Source: Keithomyces neogunnii
Lineage: Eukaryota > Ascomycota > Sordariomycetes > Hypocreales > Clavicipitaceae
Length of the DNA: 64,000 bases
NCBI GenBank assembly: GCA_020975405.1
Contig: JAIOWQ010000005.1
Span: forward strand, 372,001-436,000
Reading direction: 5' to 3'
Under the pieces are notes generated by a model, which was not told where the DNA came from, searched no databases, and saw only the letters and a list, made by a program, of their open reading frames with translations. The first letter of the stretch is position 1, and each line of letters starts with the position of its first letter. This document shows, piece after piece, positions 9,976 to 22,581 of the stretch. A program made the position numbers and the translations under genes.

Positions 9976-11715
9976 ATGGCTCACCCCGTAGTTGCCCTGG
10001 GCATTCTCGCAGTCGTCTACCTCGTCGTCAGATACCTCAGCGTCACCGACGTTCCCAAGATCAAGGGCCTGCCCGAGATTCCAGGCGTCCCTGTTTTCGG
10101 AAATCTGATTGAGCTGGGCACCGATCACGCGCGGGTGGCCCGGCGATGGGCACGCAGATATGGGCCCGTCTTCCAAACCCGTCTGGGCAATCGTGTAAGT
10201 CAATCATCAGACGACGCGTCCCTCGACGACGCAGTTAACGAGCCCAATCCCCCAGCGCATCATCTTTGTCAACTCGTACGAGACGGTCAAGCACTTCTGG
10301 ATCACGCACCAGTCGTCGCTCATCTCGCGGCCCACGTTCCACACCTTTCATTCCGTCGTGTCCACCTCGCAGGGCTTCACCATCGGCACCTCTCCGTGGG
10401 ACGAGTCGTGCAAGCGCCGCAGAAAGGCGGCCGCAACCGCGCTCAACCGTCCCGCGACGCAGTCGTACATGCCCATCCTCGATCTCGAGTCCACCGTGAG
10501 CATCAAGGAGCTGCTCGAGGACTGCCGGGGCGGCACGCAGCCCGTGGATCCGAACCCCTACTTTTCCCGGTTCGCGCTCAACACCTCGCTCACGCTCAAC
10601 TACGGCTACCGCATCGACGGGTCCATCCACAGCGAGCTTCTCGCCGAGGTCACCCACGTGGAGAGGGAGATTTCCAACTTTCGCTCAACGAGCAACAACT
10701 GGCAGGACTATGTGCCCCTGCTGAGGCTCTGGGGGGCGCAGAACTCGTCGGCGCACGAGTACCGTCGACGGCGGGACAGGTACCTCGCCAGCATGCTGGA
10801 CCACCTCAAGGGCGAGATTGCAAACGGCACCGATAAGCCCTGCATCACGGGAAACATTCTCAAGGACCCAGAGGCCAAGCTGAATCTTGGTGCGAGCCTC
10901 TCCCCGACACATATGCAGGATAAAGTGCTAACAGGGTCGGCAGCCGAGGTCAAGTCCATCTGCCTGACCATGGTGTCCGCCGGTCTCGACACCGTCCCGG
11001 GCAACCTCATCATGGGCATGGCATATCTTTCCACGGCAGAGGGCCAGGCCGTGCAGGCCAAGGCGCTCGAGGCCATCCAAGCCGTGTACCCCGACGGCGA
11101 CGCCTGGGAAAAGTGCCTCGTCGAGGAAAAGGTGCCCTACGTCACGGCTTTCGTCAAGGAGGTGCTCCGATTCTGGACCGTCATTCCCATCTGCCTCCCC
11201 CGCACCAGCATCCGGGATATCCCATACAACGACACGGTGATTCCGGCGGGCAGCACCTTTTTCATGGTACGTCGTGGCTGACTTTGGCTCTGCAGAGCTC
11301 CTTTATAGATGGATGCATCGCTCACGTGGTTGCAACACAGAACGCCTACGCCGCAGACTACGACGAGGAACGGTTCAAGATGCCCGAAAAGTTCATCCCC
11401 GAGCGGTTCCTCGACGACACCGAGGTCGGCACGCCGCATTACGCCTACGGCGCCGGGTCGCGCATGTGTGCAGGGTCGCATCTCGCCAACCGCGAGCTGT
11501 ACACGGCCTACATCCGCCTCATTACGGCCTTTGAAATGTTCCCGTCTGGTGACGCCGCCGATGCGCCTCGCATGGATTGCATCGAAGCCAGCGCCACGCC
11601 GACCTCGCTGACGCTGGATCCGAGGCCGTTCAAGATTGGCATCAGGGCGCGGTCCGAGACGAGACTGCGTCAGTGGATTGCCGACGCCGAGGAGCGGACG
11701 CAGCACTTGAGATAG
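9976..11715 (+). CDS. CYP504-type cytochrome P450 (phenylacetate/hydroxyphenylacetate hydroxylase)
   Basis: Four exons (9976-10194, 10256-10889, 10944-11266, 11341-11715) encode 516 residues. Start MAHPVV gives an N-terminal membrane anchor (about residues 5-22) followed by the KIKGLPEIPGVPVFGNL proline-rich hinge. The K-helix ExxR is E357-V-L-R360, and the haem loop YGAGSRMCAGSHLANRE places the thiolate Cys at 435. The phrases FHSVVSTSQGFTIGTSPWDESCKRRRKAAATALNRP and EREISNFRSTSNNWQDYVPLLR are characteristic of CYP504 enzymes. In Aspergillus, PhacA (phenylacetate 2-hydroxylase) and PhacB (3-hydroxyphenylacetate 6-hydroxylase, CYP504B) feed homogentisate into tyrosine-type ring cleavage. I judge the sequence closer to the PhacB side, but that subfamily call is from memory. 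No other homogentisate-pathway gene is beside it. Confidence 0.93.
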
Positions 11716-11975
11716 GTAACTCGGTACCGGTAGCCGTGTTAGTACTCTGCCCTGCAAGCTTTCCGTCGGCCTTGTACCATGTGCACACGTGCGGGACTAT
11801 TGTGCTCATCAGTTTGCGGCTTCGTACACTAAACCATGTAGATTACCGTCAATTCAAGTTGGTAATGTACCTGCTATGTTGGGGTACAACGAGACCGAAA
11901 TGGAAACATGCATCTTTCCGCGCTAATCCACACGGCCGCGAGATATAATCAAGATGATAAAAATACAAGTGATGC

Positions 11976-13847
11976 CTATATAGGCCGTGGGCTTTCCTGC
12001 CCTTGGTACACTACGTAGCACTGAAACCAGGTCCAAAACCATTCCAACTTGGCTTTGCAAAAGATTTGTATAGTGCAAACGAAATCGTCCCCTAATTCGG
12101 AGCCCAGAGATGCAATGCCCGCCACGTAGGGAGACGGGTGCCTCCCCTTCTTTTTCCGAAACCCCAAAACCGCCGTCTGGCTCTCGCCGACATTCAGCTG
12201 TTGGGTGAGTAAATCTAGACGAACCTGGCCCACGCTCTCCCGATGCCCGTCTGCAAAAGACAGCAGCAAACCAGTGATGCCGCTTCCATCCTCCGTTCTG
12301 CAAGGCGTTATATATTGCAGGCCCTGTAGCTCAGAAGAGGAATAGAAGTAATCTTGTTGACTCATGCGTATGGAAGTAGCTGGTGGCAAGGGCGAGTGGA
12401 ACTCTTGGCCGGGTGTGCTGTCACGGTCATTCTCAAAGGCCAGGGCGTTGATGCCTGTGCTTGAGGCTTCGTAGAATATCTGGCTGGCCTCCTGACCCGG
12501 GCAGTCTATGAGGGTCCAGCGCCTTGCGCGGCTGTTGCAGACACCCGCCAGGAAACAACGACCCTTGCTTGTTTTTATCTGGAATCTCGTCAGCTCTGCA
12601 AAAATTATAGTACAGCTGGGGGTTTACCAACTCCTAATGCGCTGTCCTGATCCAACAGACCACAGCCTTTGTAAATCTCGGTGATGAGCTCGCCCTCATC
12701 TATCGGCATATGTAACCAGCAGGTATAGGGCTGTGATGTGTAGAAGGACATGTCCTCGCCGTTTGTGTGAGCATGAATCATGGCGATGCGGCCGCTCCAG
12801 AGCATGGAGTAGCCAACGACTCGTGGGTTGTTGCAAGACACGGCGACCATTCGGCTGGGGGTCGGCCGGGGGGTTCCTTGCCATTCTATGAAAACCCTGC
12901 TCTCCAAGTACTCAAATCGTGCTTGCCTTGGTGGTGGCACGCTCCATGCTATAGAGCTGTCATGACCGCCTCGCAAGCGGCGAAGCTTGATGCCCTGCAG
13001 AGGCTGTTAGAGGCGTGTCAGGGTGACTGCAGGCTTTACTTGCATCAGATTCGCCGCGAACTATTCGTTCTTTGGTAACAATTAAGCACCGCCACCAGAT
13101 GCCGGGAACATTGCCGCCAAGATTGGGAGAGACATCCGACTCAGGCAGATGCATAGAGGTGATGCCAAGGTGGTCCTCCTGTATAATTAAGCGGTTAAGA
13201 GTTTTTGGTGGGCAGAATAACAACTTTGGGTGCCGTTTGCTCTCCGAATTCGACAGTGAGGAAATGTACCATTTACCCTCGAATGCAACAAACGCACACC
13301 ATACCGGTCTGTCGACGGTGATTTCGCAATTCTGGGGTGGCGCCCACAAACCGCGAGATATTCCAACCGCATAAAGCGACAGCAATTCTCTGGCCACCAT
13401 CAGCCACACCTCTTTCGGCAGCTCCCGAGCGCAGTTAGATTTGGTAATGGTGAAGCTTTTCGAAAGCTGCAAGATTAAGCCGTCTTGAAGCCACTTTCGT
13501 CGGCGACGTTTTTCTTGTCGAGGACTTTGAAACGAATGTCGGGTCGCCTCAATTAGACCTTGCGGGGTTCGTAGGGCAGACATGGAGAGGCATTGTAAAT
13601 GGCACCCAAGCCCAAGTCCTTTTGGGTGATTGCAGTCTTGCCCATCGCATAAGATGCACTGGTCCGACGCGCTTGGAATTAGTCGTTTCCAACTTTCAGC
13701 TTGGTCTTGATAAAGATTAGCACGCAGATGGTACCTTGATGAGATGGGGGGACCAAAATGCATACAGACTGCGATTTCTTTGTATGGGTCGATTTCGAAC
13801 TGGCATAGTCCACAGAGGAAAGTGATGCAGGTCGGGTCATCAAACAT
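11976..13847 (-). CDS. F-box-type fungal hypothetical protein, multi-exon
   Basis: The first exon (from MFDDPTC at 13847 to about 13050) has a cysteine-rich start (CGLCQFEIDPY near residue 9, then CILCDGQDC) and an F-box-like ELPKEVWLMVARELL segment. A second exon (about 13000-12628, ending IYKGCGLLDQDSALGVE) carries WLHMPIDEGELITEIY. The last (12595-11976) reads TRFQIKTSKGRCFLAG, then GINALAFEND, SFADGHRESVGQVRLDLL and a C-terminal KLEWFWTWFQC. This string of motifs matches large, poorly characterised fungal F-box-like proteins; I know no assigned function. The junction near 13040 is unresolved: the acceptor CTGCAG at about 13000 fits in phase, but no good in-phase donor is visible. The second junction would remove only 32 nt (12596-12627). 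Either the model is slightly wrong or the gene is beginning to decay. Confidence 0.68.
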
Positions 13848-13849
13848 TG

Positions 13850-16479
13850 GGAGGATGTCAAGAGACGGGTGTTGTGCTGACGGAATAAAGTCAAGGCAGT
13901 AGCATAAATTTATATTAATGCTTATAATGAAAGGTTCTCGGTTTGTCACGTACGTACGGTTGGCTGCGAGCTGAAATGACACTGCAGAAATGACGAGAGC
14001 AAGACTAGTGACTGTGACTCGAGTCTCGCTTGGCCCCGAATCCCGATCCCATCTGCCATGTTGGCGTGCATCTTTCACACAGTCTGCCCTTGATGCGCCC
14101 CGAAAGATGATGACATGAACAACCTTTCCTATAGGGTATGCCGGCTCGTACAGACACCAGCCCGACTTCCGCACGTCATCGACACAAGGTTCAATATCAA
14201 GTAAAACTTGCTGCTCAATGATTGTTAGTATGCATGATTCTCACCCGTTACGGGCATGTTTGCGTTTCTGCCATGAAAAGGATGCACTAGGCTGCCAAGA
14301 TTTGATTCTACGTATTTCAGATGAACCAACGGAGAGATGGTGTCTTGGACCCGAGACCAGACAGCTTCAGATTCGGAAAAGACAGTCCATTGGGTACTCC
14401 GTAGTGGCATGAGCTGTCAATGGTGTCTGGTGATTTGGAAATGGGACAAGTTCCGATGTCCTGATGGGGCAGCTCGTTGGTGCCCCCTGCGGGATACTCC
14501 AGCAGGTGGGACATCAGTAGGGGCAGTTTTAGCGGGGTGGCGACCCAGATTTGTCAGGTAGCCAGGCTGCGGCCACAGTGGATAACAGAGACGGCTGGGG
14601 CTTGACCAGCTCGAGCCATAATATCGCCAACCACGTGTGCCAGATTGGCTTGCTGTAAATGTCCAATTGACCTGTACTCCGTAATAAGCGAGGCGGTATT
14701 ACTCTGTACTACTCATAATGCTGAAAGAGTCCTGCTTTCAACAGTGCACGTTGCATGGGAAATGTCCCGCATCAGCACCTGCCTGTGCAGTGTGCAGGCG
14801 GCATTCAGCAGAAGATTGATCATGATGAATGAGCATCAGCCAAACTGTGTCGTCTCAACTCTTGAGCTGCTAGCTGGGCGATTGCATGGTGGGCACGCTA
14901 TTGTCCGCCCATGCTGACTGGCTCCTTGCATTCGCCTGCACGTTCCGCATTCAGCATTTAGCCGTTCATGTTCGGTCAAATAATTGCGGCACAGAAAGAG
15001 AGACCGTTGACAGAGCTCCAATTGATCCGGTGGCGCCGCAAGCGCCATTGTTCAGCAGATCAGGCTGCACCTGGCAGGAACCAAACACCTGCGGGCCTCG
15101 CTCTGACGTGCAGCAGCATCACTGCGGCTTGTCTTGTTCAAGTCATGATCCCCTCTCCAGCTGTCAATGGTGGCCAAACCGCCGCACCAGACATTTGATC
15201 CATTTCAATGTCGCCAATGGTGCCCAAATACGCGATTGCGGAAACACCAGGCTACCTCCCTGTAGTGTACGTGATAAGTAAAGTATGCATGTGCAGTATC
15301 AAAGGTACTGGGGCGCTAGTCTTCTTCACGACCGGTTCCATCGTCATCCGCCAGCATCAACCCCCGTCGCCCCTTCAACATCCCCGTTCATTCAGACCCA
15401 GGGCAGGGGCCCCATGCACCTCGACCTGTGTCGCAGTTGGGTGACCCATTCAAACACGAGCACCAACAGCAGACACCCGTGTTTCGCCGTCTCTTGTTGA
15501 AGGTGAGGCCGGACATGAGTGGCTGGCTGTAGCCCCAAGGTTCATCTCAAGTCCAGGTGCTGCGTGTCTTGCCCCTCACCCAGTAGCCAGGCACACGCTC
15601 CAGCACGTCAGGCCATTTCTTCAATGCTCGCCCTGCGGCTGGCCCCCCCGCCTCCGGCTGCAAGCTATCATTCACTAGCCGACTAGTGGCTAGCTTTGTC
15701 TCTGTCTGGGCCGCAAAGTCCCAACTCGGGTCTCGTTGACGAAAGCGCCCCCCCTCAATTCACTCAAATCTGTCTCTTGGAGAAGAGAAAAAAAGCAACG
15801 CCAACCTTTGTGCTTCTCAACAGCCGTCCTCTTGACCAGCGATACTCTCTTCTCTTCTTTCCCTCCCCCTTCACCGCCGCATTCACCCTCTGCCAACGAG
15901 CGAGCAAGACAGCGCAAGCCGTGCATTGCCAATTCATCGCAGCATTGGACCCTGAACTTGGTCCCAACAGATCCAGCAGCCCGTCCGAAACCGCAAGCCG
16001 CCTCGTTTTTGCAAACACCACGCCCGCGAAACATGCCCACTTAAAACCTTCCCGCGCCCTCGTCACTTGTCCCCAGACCTCGAGGTCCCGTTCCTCCATC
16101 TGCGTCCCCGGGTCGGGCTTGCTGCTGGCTTTACCGCACTCGGGTTGCACGCCCGCCTCGCGCCATAGACCCCCGAGATTGTTCAGACACCACCAGATCA
16201 ACCGTTTGTCCAAGGGAAAAAAACAAGGCCAAGAACCACAGCCACAAGCCCTTGAGTAGCTTGTTGCAGCATCGCGGCTGCTGTTCGCCTCGTGTGGCAG
16301 CCGAGTCTGTGCCTGTGCTATCCAACGCAATCTTGGTCAACGCGAGTTAGATAAAATCGGGCCGCCCCCCCAAAACCAAGGACGAGGCTTATCCTTGGCT
16401 TGGCTGCACTCCTTTCCTCATACCCAGAGCTCGCACCGCCCACAGCCTCTGCTTCCGGTGCGGCTGCTAGCCAGAAGCC
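13850..16479. other. Large intergenic region with pyrimidine-rich Sec2 leader
   Basis: No gene is recognised over 2.6 kb. From about 15,590 to 16,460 the plus strand is strongly C/T-rich with many CCC and CTT runs, as is usual for promoters and long 5' leaders of filamentous fungal genes; it precedes the Sec2 gene. A 187-codon plus-strand frame (15696-16259) in this tract is low-complexity and motif-free. Confidence 0.45.
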
Positions 16480-18702
16480 ATGGAATCGTGAGTACCTTCC
16501 AAAACATCTGAATCGCCCCTTCTTGGTCTAGCTTGGGGCTGGTCCTCAACTTGCCACCCGGCGCCGCCCTAGTCCTGTCTTGCGTCATGAGACTCCGTTT
16601 TTGGCACAGCAGGACAAATCACCACCCCCCTCAAATAACAACCTCAGCCCATGGACCCGGTAATGACCGTGGCTAACCACTTTTTCAGCTTCATCTATGC
16701 CACAGGCTGGTCTCAACACCACCAACCATCCTCCCGACCATCGTCTGGGCGATCTTCCTTCGGACACTTTCGATCCCGATCGTCCGTTGCTGCCACCGGC
16801 CAGCCCTCGCCCTCCTCACCAACACCGCAAAAGGCGCGTTTGTCTCTCAAAACAACGTCGACCTCGCAATTGCCAACAATATCGCTCACAACCTCCCACT
16901 TCGCACCAGTTTTCGGCGATGAGATGAGCACCTTGCCGGATCCTCGCAGTCAGCCGAAGAGCCCTGCCAACGATGATTCTGAGCCAGATTCGAGGCGCCC
17001 CCCCGATCACAATGACGAAGTCGCCGCTCTGAGCACCAAGCTCATCAATGCAATCAACTACCAAACTGTTTTGGACGATACCCTCTCGGCAACCCGCCAT
17101 GAGCTCTCCACGGCCAAAGACCGCATCCGAGAGCTGGAAGCGCAGAACTCCTCTATGCGCGACACTATTCGAGGTGATGTCTGGGTTCGTCGATCAACGC
17201 TAGACGCCGAGAAGAAGGCATTGCATCTGGAGAAGAAGAATATGCAGGCCACGGTGGCCGAAGAAACCGCCAAGCGCGTCGACACCGAAAAAGAAAAGAG
17301 GAAGATCGAACAGGAGCTGGAGAATCTCACCACGGCCCTGTTTGAGGAGGCGAACAAGATGGTCATAGCCGCCAAGGAAGAGGCACAAGTTCAGCACGAC
17401 GCGCTGCAGCGCAAAATTGAACAGCTCAAGGCTCAGCTTGTCGACTCGGAGGGCCTTCTCAAATCTCAGCAAGAACAGCTCTCGGAGCTGAAGAGCGTCA
17501 TGGAATCCATGGCTTCTGAGCACGATGACCAGACCAATGGCACAGCACCTCCCTCTCCAGGCGCGAGCAGGTTTGACCACGAATATGACGACAGGGCGGC
17601 TTTTGACGGACCGGAACCCACATCACCCTCCGCCGAGGCTTTCGTACCTTTGCCACCTTTGAGCTTACCGCACCTCATCCAACCCGTCCTAAGAACGGAC
17701 CTTACGGCATACGATGATTTCATAACCCTGGCGAGGACGTCTCACCACAAGTATTCTCCCAGTCGAGTTTCGTCGGGCTCCCTGGGCGGGCTGAATTCCC
17801 TCGCACTTGGCCTCGGTGGCTCTGCATCCAGCGCGCACCCTTCTAACGCGTCGACGACGTCGCTCAGCGCTTCAACTTCGGTCGACAAGAGTGCTCCCCA
17901 ATCGCCAAACACGCCGGTGTCGATGACGAGCGTTGGCTCAGTGGGCATCCCGATTCCGCCGCTCAAGGAAACTCGATTTTACAAGCGTGCCCTGACAGAG
18001 GACATTGAACCAACGCTCCGTCTTGACATTGCGCCCGGGCTGTCATGGCTTGCGCGACGTACCGTGTTGACCGCCATCGCAGATGGATCTCTTGTTGTTG
18101 AACCGATCCCCTCGAGCGCAAATTATGTCGCCATCGCCAAACCTCAGATGCAGCCCTGCTCACTCTGCGGGGAGTCTAGAAAGGAATCACGGTACCTGCG
18201 AAACCACCGTTTCCGAACCAGCGAGGCAGATTCTGCCCAGCGGTACCCCCTTTGCGAATATTGCCTGAATCGCGTGCGCTCTACCTGCGACTACCTCGGC
18301 TTTCTGCGCATAGTCAAGGATGGTCATTGGCGAGCAGATGACGAGGATCCCGAGAGGGCGGCCTGGGAAGAGAGCGTGAAACTGAGAGATCAGATGTTTT
18401 GGGCACGCATTGGCGGCGGTGTAGTCCCTGCCGCTCCCAGCCATGCTGGAGACGACGCAGACCAAGCATTGAAAACGAGTCGATCATCTGAAGATGCCAA
18501 TGGCGCACGCACACCCGAAAACCGCCCCGAACAAACGGCCGTGTTCTCGACTCCAGAAAAAGACGTTTCAAGCAAGGCCACTGTTGCACCTCGTACTCCG
18601 CCGGAGCAAACCGACGGTGGACGCACATTACGCAATGCTACGCATTCTGCCGATTCACAAAGCAGTGACTCTACCAGCACTAGAAGACAGTCTACAGAAT
18701 AG
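16480..18702 (+). CDS. SEC2: Sec2-type guanine nucleotide exchange factor for a Rab GTPase
   Basis: The main exon is open to TAG at 18702. I propose an 8-nt first exon (ATGGAATC, 16480-16487), a 201-nt intron from GTGAGT to TTTTTCAG, and exon 2 from 16689, giving 673 residues; in-frame ATGs at 16651 and 16924 are alternatives. After a low-complexity Ser/Pro/Thr region there is a long coiled coil (about residues 112-281) with heptads EVAALSTKLINAI...DTIRGDVWVRRSTLDAEKKALHLEKK and EELTTALFEEANKMVIAA-like content, the signature of the Sec2/Rabin GEF domain. The C-terminal part has a CSLCG...YPLCEYCLNRVRSTCDYLGFLR zinc-like module found in fungal Sec2 proteins. Sec2 activates the exocytic Rab Sec4 on secretory vesicles for polarised growth. 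The first 75 residues are the least certain part. Confidence 0.85.
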
Positions 18703-19567
18703 ACTATTGCCGAAACACCAACCACCATTCCACAGCGAGGGTTCGTCAAGGGTCAAGTTTCTCTTTATTCTTAGCATCGGTTTCACAATCGATATTTAAT
18801 ACGTCATGTATAATATTACTAATGATACGGGGCGTTGCACACCAAAGGGCGTTTAGAGGGTTGTCGCTTTTTTTTTTCTTTTTGTAACCTATTTCTTCCT
18901 GTTATTGATTTTGCACGGGGACGGACAGAAGTGTGGACGGTCACAGCATAGATTGCATCGGACGGAGTCTAGTATGGTTACGGAATCATTGATTCACGGG
19001 ATTGCTTTGGGCCGAAGCGTCAATTTTAGGCGACTTGAATGATTAGTTGAGCCTGTCTTTTGTGACGTGACGATGATTGCGACCAGTTGCCCAGCCACCT
19101 GAAATTTTGCCGCGACGATTTGCGCCACGTACCAAGTAGCCAGGTATGCACCCTGCACTCATTGGGCACTCATTTCGTCTTGAGCATCTGCACAGCTAGG
19201 AGCTTTTCGAGCTTGGCATGCCCACACCCCCGTCACGACACCTCACATGGCAAAAAGATGATGTCATGGAATAAAGCCATTAACTAGTACAGCCAAGATA
19301 CATATGAGACAAGACGGCCAGGAATCCACCCTCCCAACCTTGTTCTTTTTCTTCTTCAATATATATTGCCCATGTGACACCCCTTGAAAGCATCTTTGCC
19401 TTTTCTTGATTCCGTGCCTGACCAGTGATTCTTCCTTCACTATGTGTGTATGTTTGCCTCGTGGTGCGTCATCAGGTAAAACGATATCGTATTAGAGGTG
19501 ATGGATGTATAGTGGATACATCTGTTTTGTAGTAATTCGACGAATGAAGGAGTTGAGAGGGGGGGGT
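18703..19567. other. Convergent intergenic region
   Basis: Sec2 (plus) and PMT2 (minus) end towards each other here. There is a T-rich run near 18870 that may be part of the Sec2 3' end. No gene is seen. Confidence 0.5.
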
Positions 19568-22500
19568 TTACAATTCGTCACGGACAGTGGCTTCTTGGCC
19601 CTCGCTGGCGGGCTTGGCCCGGGATCGCTCAGCCTCCTTCTCGCCGTCACGACTGGCGGCGGCATCCTTGGGGACCTCGGCCTTGTTTCCGTTGACGGTT
19701 TCCGGATCTCCGCCGTGAACATCGGGATGGGGGGGAGCGACGCCCGCCACCATGTCGGCCGGCCATCCACCCTCTGGGACGGGCAGCTCTTTGCCCTGCT
19801 CGTCAACAACGCGGGTTCGCGTCTCGTATTTGGTCTCGAATTTGACTTTGCCCTCCAGCGCCTTGATCTGCTCTTCGTCCAGGATGTTGCCGTCCTGGTC
19901 GCGGTACTCAATCTTTTCTTCGTGGCTGATGATCTGGGGCCCGGGCTTGTCGGAGACGACTGCCTGCTTGTTGTCTTGGACAAGAGGCTTCTGCTCTTCT
20001 CCTTGAGCGGCGGGAGCGGGAGAGCTGGGGATGCTGGCGACTGAGGAGCTCACAATGTCGGTGCTTCCCGAAGTGTATTGGTCATACTACAACTCAAGTT
20101 AGCACACGAGGATCATGAGTTCATGCAGAAATGGAGGAGCTCAACTTACGCGGTCGAGGAATTGGTTGCAGTCCCAGTCCCATGTGTTGAACAACTTGAC
20201 TTGTTTGCAGTCACTCTTGGTCCAGCTGTTGCCGTAGGCAAGAGGAGAGAGCAGGGAAAAGGCGGCAATTGACAAGACGAGAAACAGCACGGTGGCCGCC
20301 TTGTTGACAATGGCTAGATCCTTGGACTTGACTCCGGGCAATCGAACAGTCACAAAGTCAAAGAGCTGACTGAGCGCAATGATGGCAAAGTACAAGGCGG
20401 GGAAGTAGTGGTGAAGGAAGAGCTGACGCTGCATCAGGTAGAAGGGGAAATAGTGCAGAGCCCAGCCAAGAACCGAGGTGCCCAGCTCGTAGTCGAATCG
20501 CTTAAAGGCTGGGTTGGCGTAGTCGTTGCAATTTCGCTGCCACCGCAGTATGGCAATGGCCTTGAACAGAACCCAGATTGCGATTGTAACGGAAGACGCC
20601 CACCAAATGACCGGGTTGCCGATCAGGTAGATCTGGGTATGGTTCTTACCCCAGAAGTTGATGCCTCGAAGAAGAAGGGGCCAGGCCTCGGGACGCGAGT
20701 CCCAAGCGTGAGAGTCAGTCAGGCCAGCGTTGGTGGTCCACATGACTCGCTGGAGTTCCAAAAACTTGCCCAAGAATCCCGGGTTGCGGTAGTTGACCCT
20801 CTCGGAGCCTTCATTGTGCTGAGGATGGTCGTTGTGCTCAATGTACCACACGCTGTTTGGAAGGCTGCCACCGCGAGCGCAAGTGACTTCCTGTTGCTCC
20901 GAGGCCCAATCGGGAAGCTTGACCTTGTGGGAAAACAGGACACAGCCAGTCATGACGTGGACAAGGCGGAACTTGGTCTCTATAGTTCGGAGACGCTCCT
21001 TGGCAACAGCACCGTGAGACTGCTTCTTGACAATCTCAACGCGGAAGTAGTCGTTGGCGTCACCCTCGAAACCCTCATATCCGTAAGCGGAAACCTCGTT
21101 CTGCCACTCAGCTTCGGTAACCGGCGGGCGGACGTCGTGGGAGTGCAGGCGACGGTGGGTAGGGGTGTGGTACAGTCGCAAAACTGCGCCATCTTCGATG
21201 AAGACCGGACCGCTGGGTAGATTGTCCCAGACGCCAGTGCCGTTGAGAGGCTGGCCATCAACGCCAAGAGGCTGGGTCTGGTTCTCGAGGAGCCACACGT
21301 TGTTGTCGTCTTTGTGAGGGTACAGTGTGATTTGCTGCTGCTTGCTGCCAGTAGGATACATCAGGGGGTGAGAGTGCAGGTAGCCACCCTGAGTGTTGAC
21401 ATGTCGGATGCTGACTCGACTTCCAAAAGCGACGTCGGCAGGAACATCATTCATGCCCTTGTTATTCAGCGTGGCCTGGAACTCGGAGCTCATGAAGCCG
21501 TCGCCGTCGCCGGGGTTCACCAAGCAGAGGAAGTGAATGGCAAACATGGCCATGTAGAAGGTGACAGGAATGACGATGAGACAGAAGGCTCTGGCCGTGA
21601 AGTGTTTGAACCAAAGGCGCATGGTGACGTTTTTGCTATCGCCCAGGAGAACCCAGAGCTGCACCAGAGTCAAGGCACCCACCCAAGCAATGGTGAACAG
21701 GCCCACCCATTTGATGCTGACGGTGATGCCGAGACCAAGTCCCGTCATGGCGAGCCAGAACCACCAAGCAGGCTGGAAGGCCTTGGCAGGGCCAAGTTCA
21801 TGTTGATTCGTGAAGCAAGAGAACGCAAGGGCGGTGAAAGCGGTCGCGGCGACCAAGGGCGAGTCGAGGAGGATCAATCGAGCCTGGGTAAGGAGACCAT
21901 TCTCTGGCCTTCAAGTTAGCCCTGCCTTCTGAGCGCCGCGCCAAGGAGAGCAAGGGTGCGATTTGGAGGGGTCAGAGAGATGCGTACCAAAAATAATTAG
22001 AGAGGCACCCATTGAAGCCGTCATGGTACGGCAACCGACCGCCTTGAGAGTGAAGAAGATGAATGGAACCAGAAGAATGCCGCAGATGGCGGGGAACAAT
22101 CGCATGGATACGTAAGGAACGCCAGGTTCAACATAATCCTTGCCAATCTCCTTGAAATCAAAGCTGCCGTCGAAGCCAGCCAGCCAGCCAGTCAATGCGA
22201 TGAGCATCTTGGCCAGCGGCGGATGTACGTCCATGAAGAACTTGCCCTTTATGTATTTCGATGCGAAGCCGCCAAAGCTGTAGTCGAGGACAGGTGAGCA
22301 TTGGGACGTCTCTTGAGGAGTGAATATCGCGTGGCGAGTCATTGTTCCACTTACTGCACTTCGTCGAAGACGACACTGCTGGGCTGATAGATTCGAAAGA
22401 TGCGCACAATGGCAGCCAGCACGGTCAAGAAGAATGACACAACATAATCGGAGACGGGGAGAAGAAAGACATCGTTGTTCTCGACACCGTCCGACTTGTA

Positions 22501-22581
22501 CGACGTGTTTTTGTTCGGCTTGCTGTTGCTCGCGACCGGCGGCTGCGGGCTTCGATCCCGAGCCGGAGTCGACCTCGCCAT
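19568..22581 (-). CDS. pmt2: Dolichyl-phosphate-mannose protein O-mannosyltransferase, PMT2 subfamily
   Basis: Four exons (22581-22355, 22277-21988, 21903-20150, 20086-19568; introns of 77, 84 and 63 nt with consensus ends) encode 929 residues. The enzyme transfers mannose from dolichyl-phosphate mannose to Ser/Thr of secretory proteins in the ER membrane. The first transmembrane segment is followed by SVVFDEVHFGGFASKYIKG..FFMDVHPPLAKMLIALTGWLAGFDG, with the conserved DE and HPP motifs. The lumenal MIR repeats contain YLHSHPLMYPTGSKQQQITLYPHKDDNNVW, diagnostic of the PMT2 group, and GTGVWDNLPSG. Many hydrophobic helices follow, including WALHYFPFYLMQRQLFLHHYFPALYF. The last exon is a charged cytosolic tail rich in E, K and D. 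PMT2 proteins normally pair with a PMT1-group partner. Everything needed looks intact. Confidence 0.96.

Noticed and set aside
15696..16259. 187-codon plus-strand frame before the Sec2 gene
   Set aside because: Low-complexity sequence from a pyrimidine-rich promoter or leader; no motif.
16697..16927. Separate 76-codon gene overlapping the Sec2 start
   Set aside because: It lies within the proposed Sec2 exon in another frame; without transcripts there is no reason to call a second gene. The multiple open frames are recorded as a finding instead.
19505..20044. 179-codon plus-strand frame
   Set aside because: Antisense shadow of the charged C-terminal exon of PMT2.
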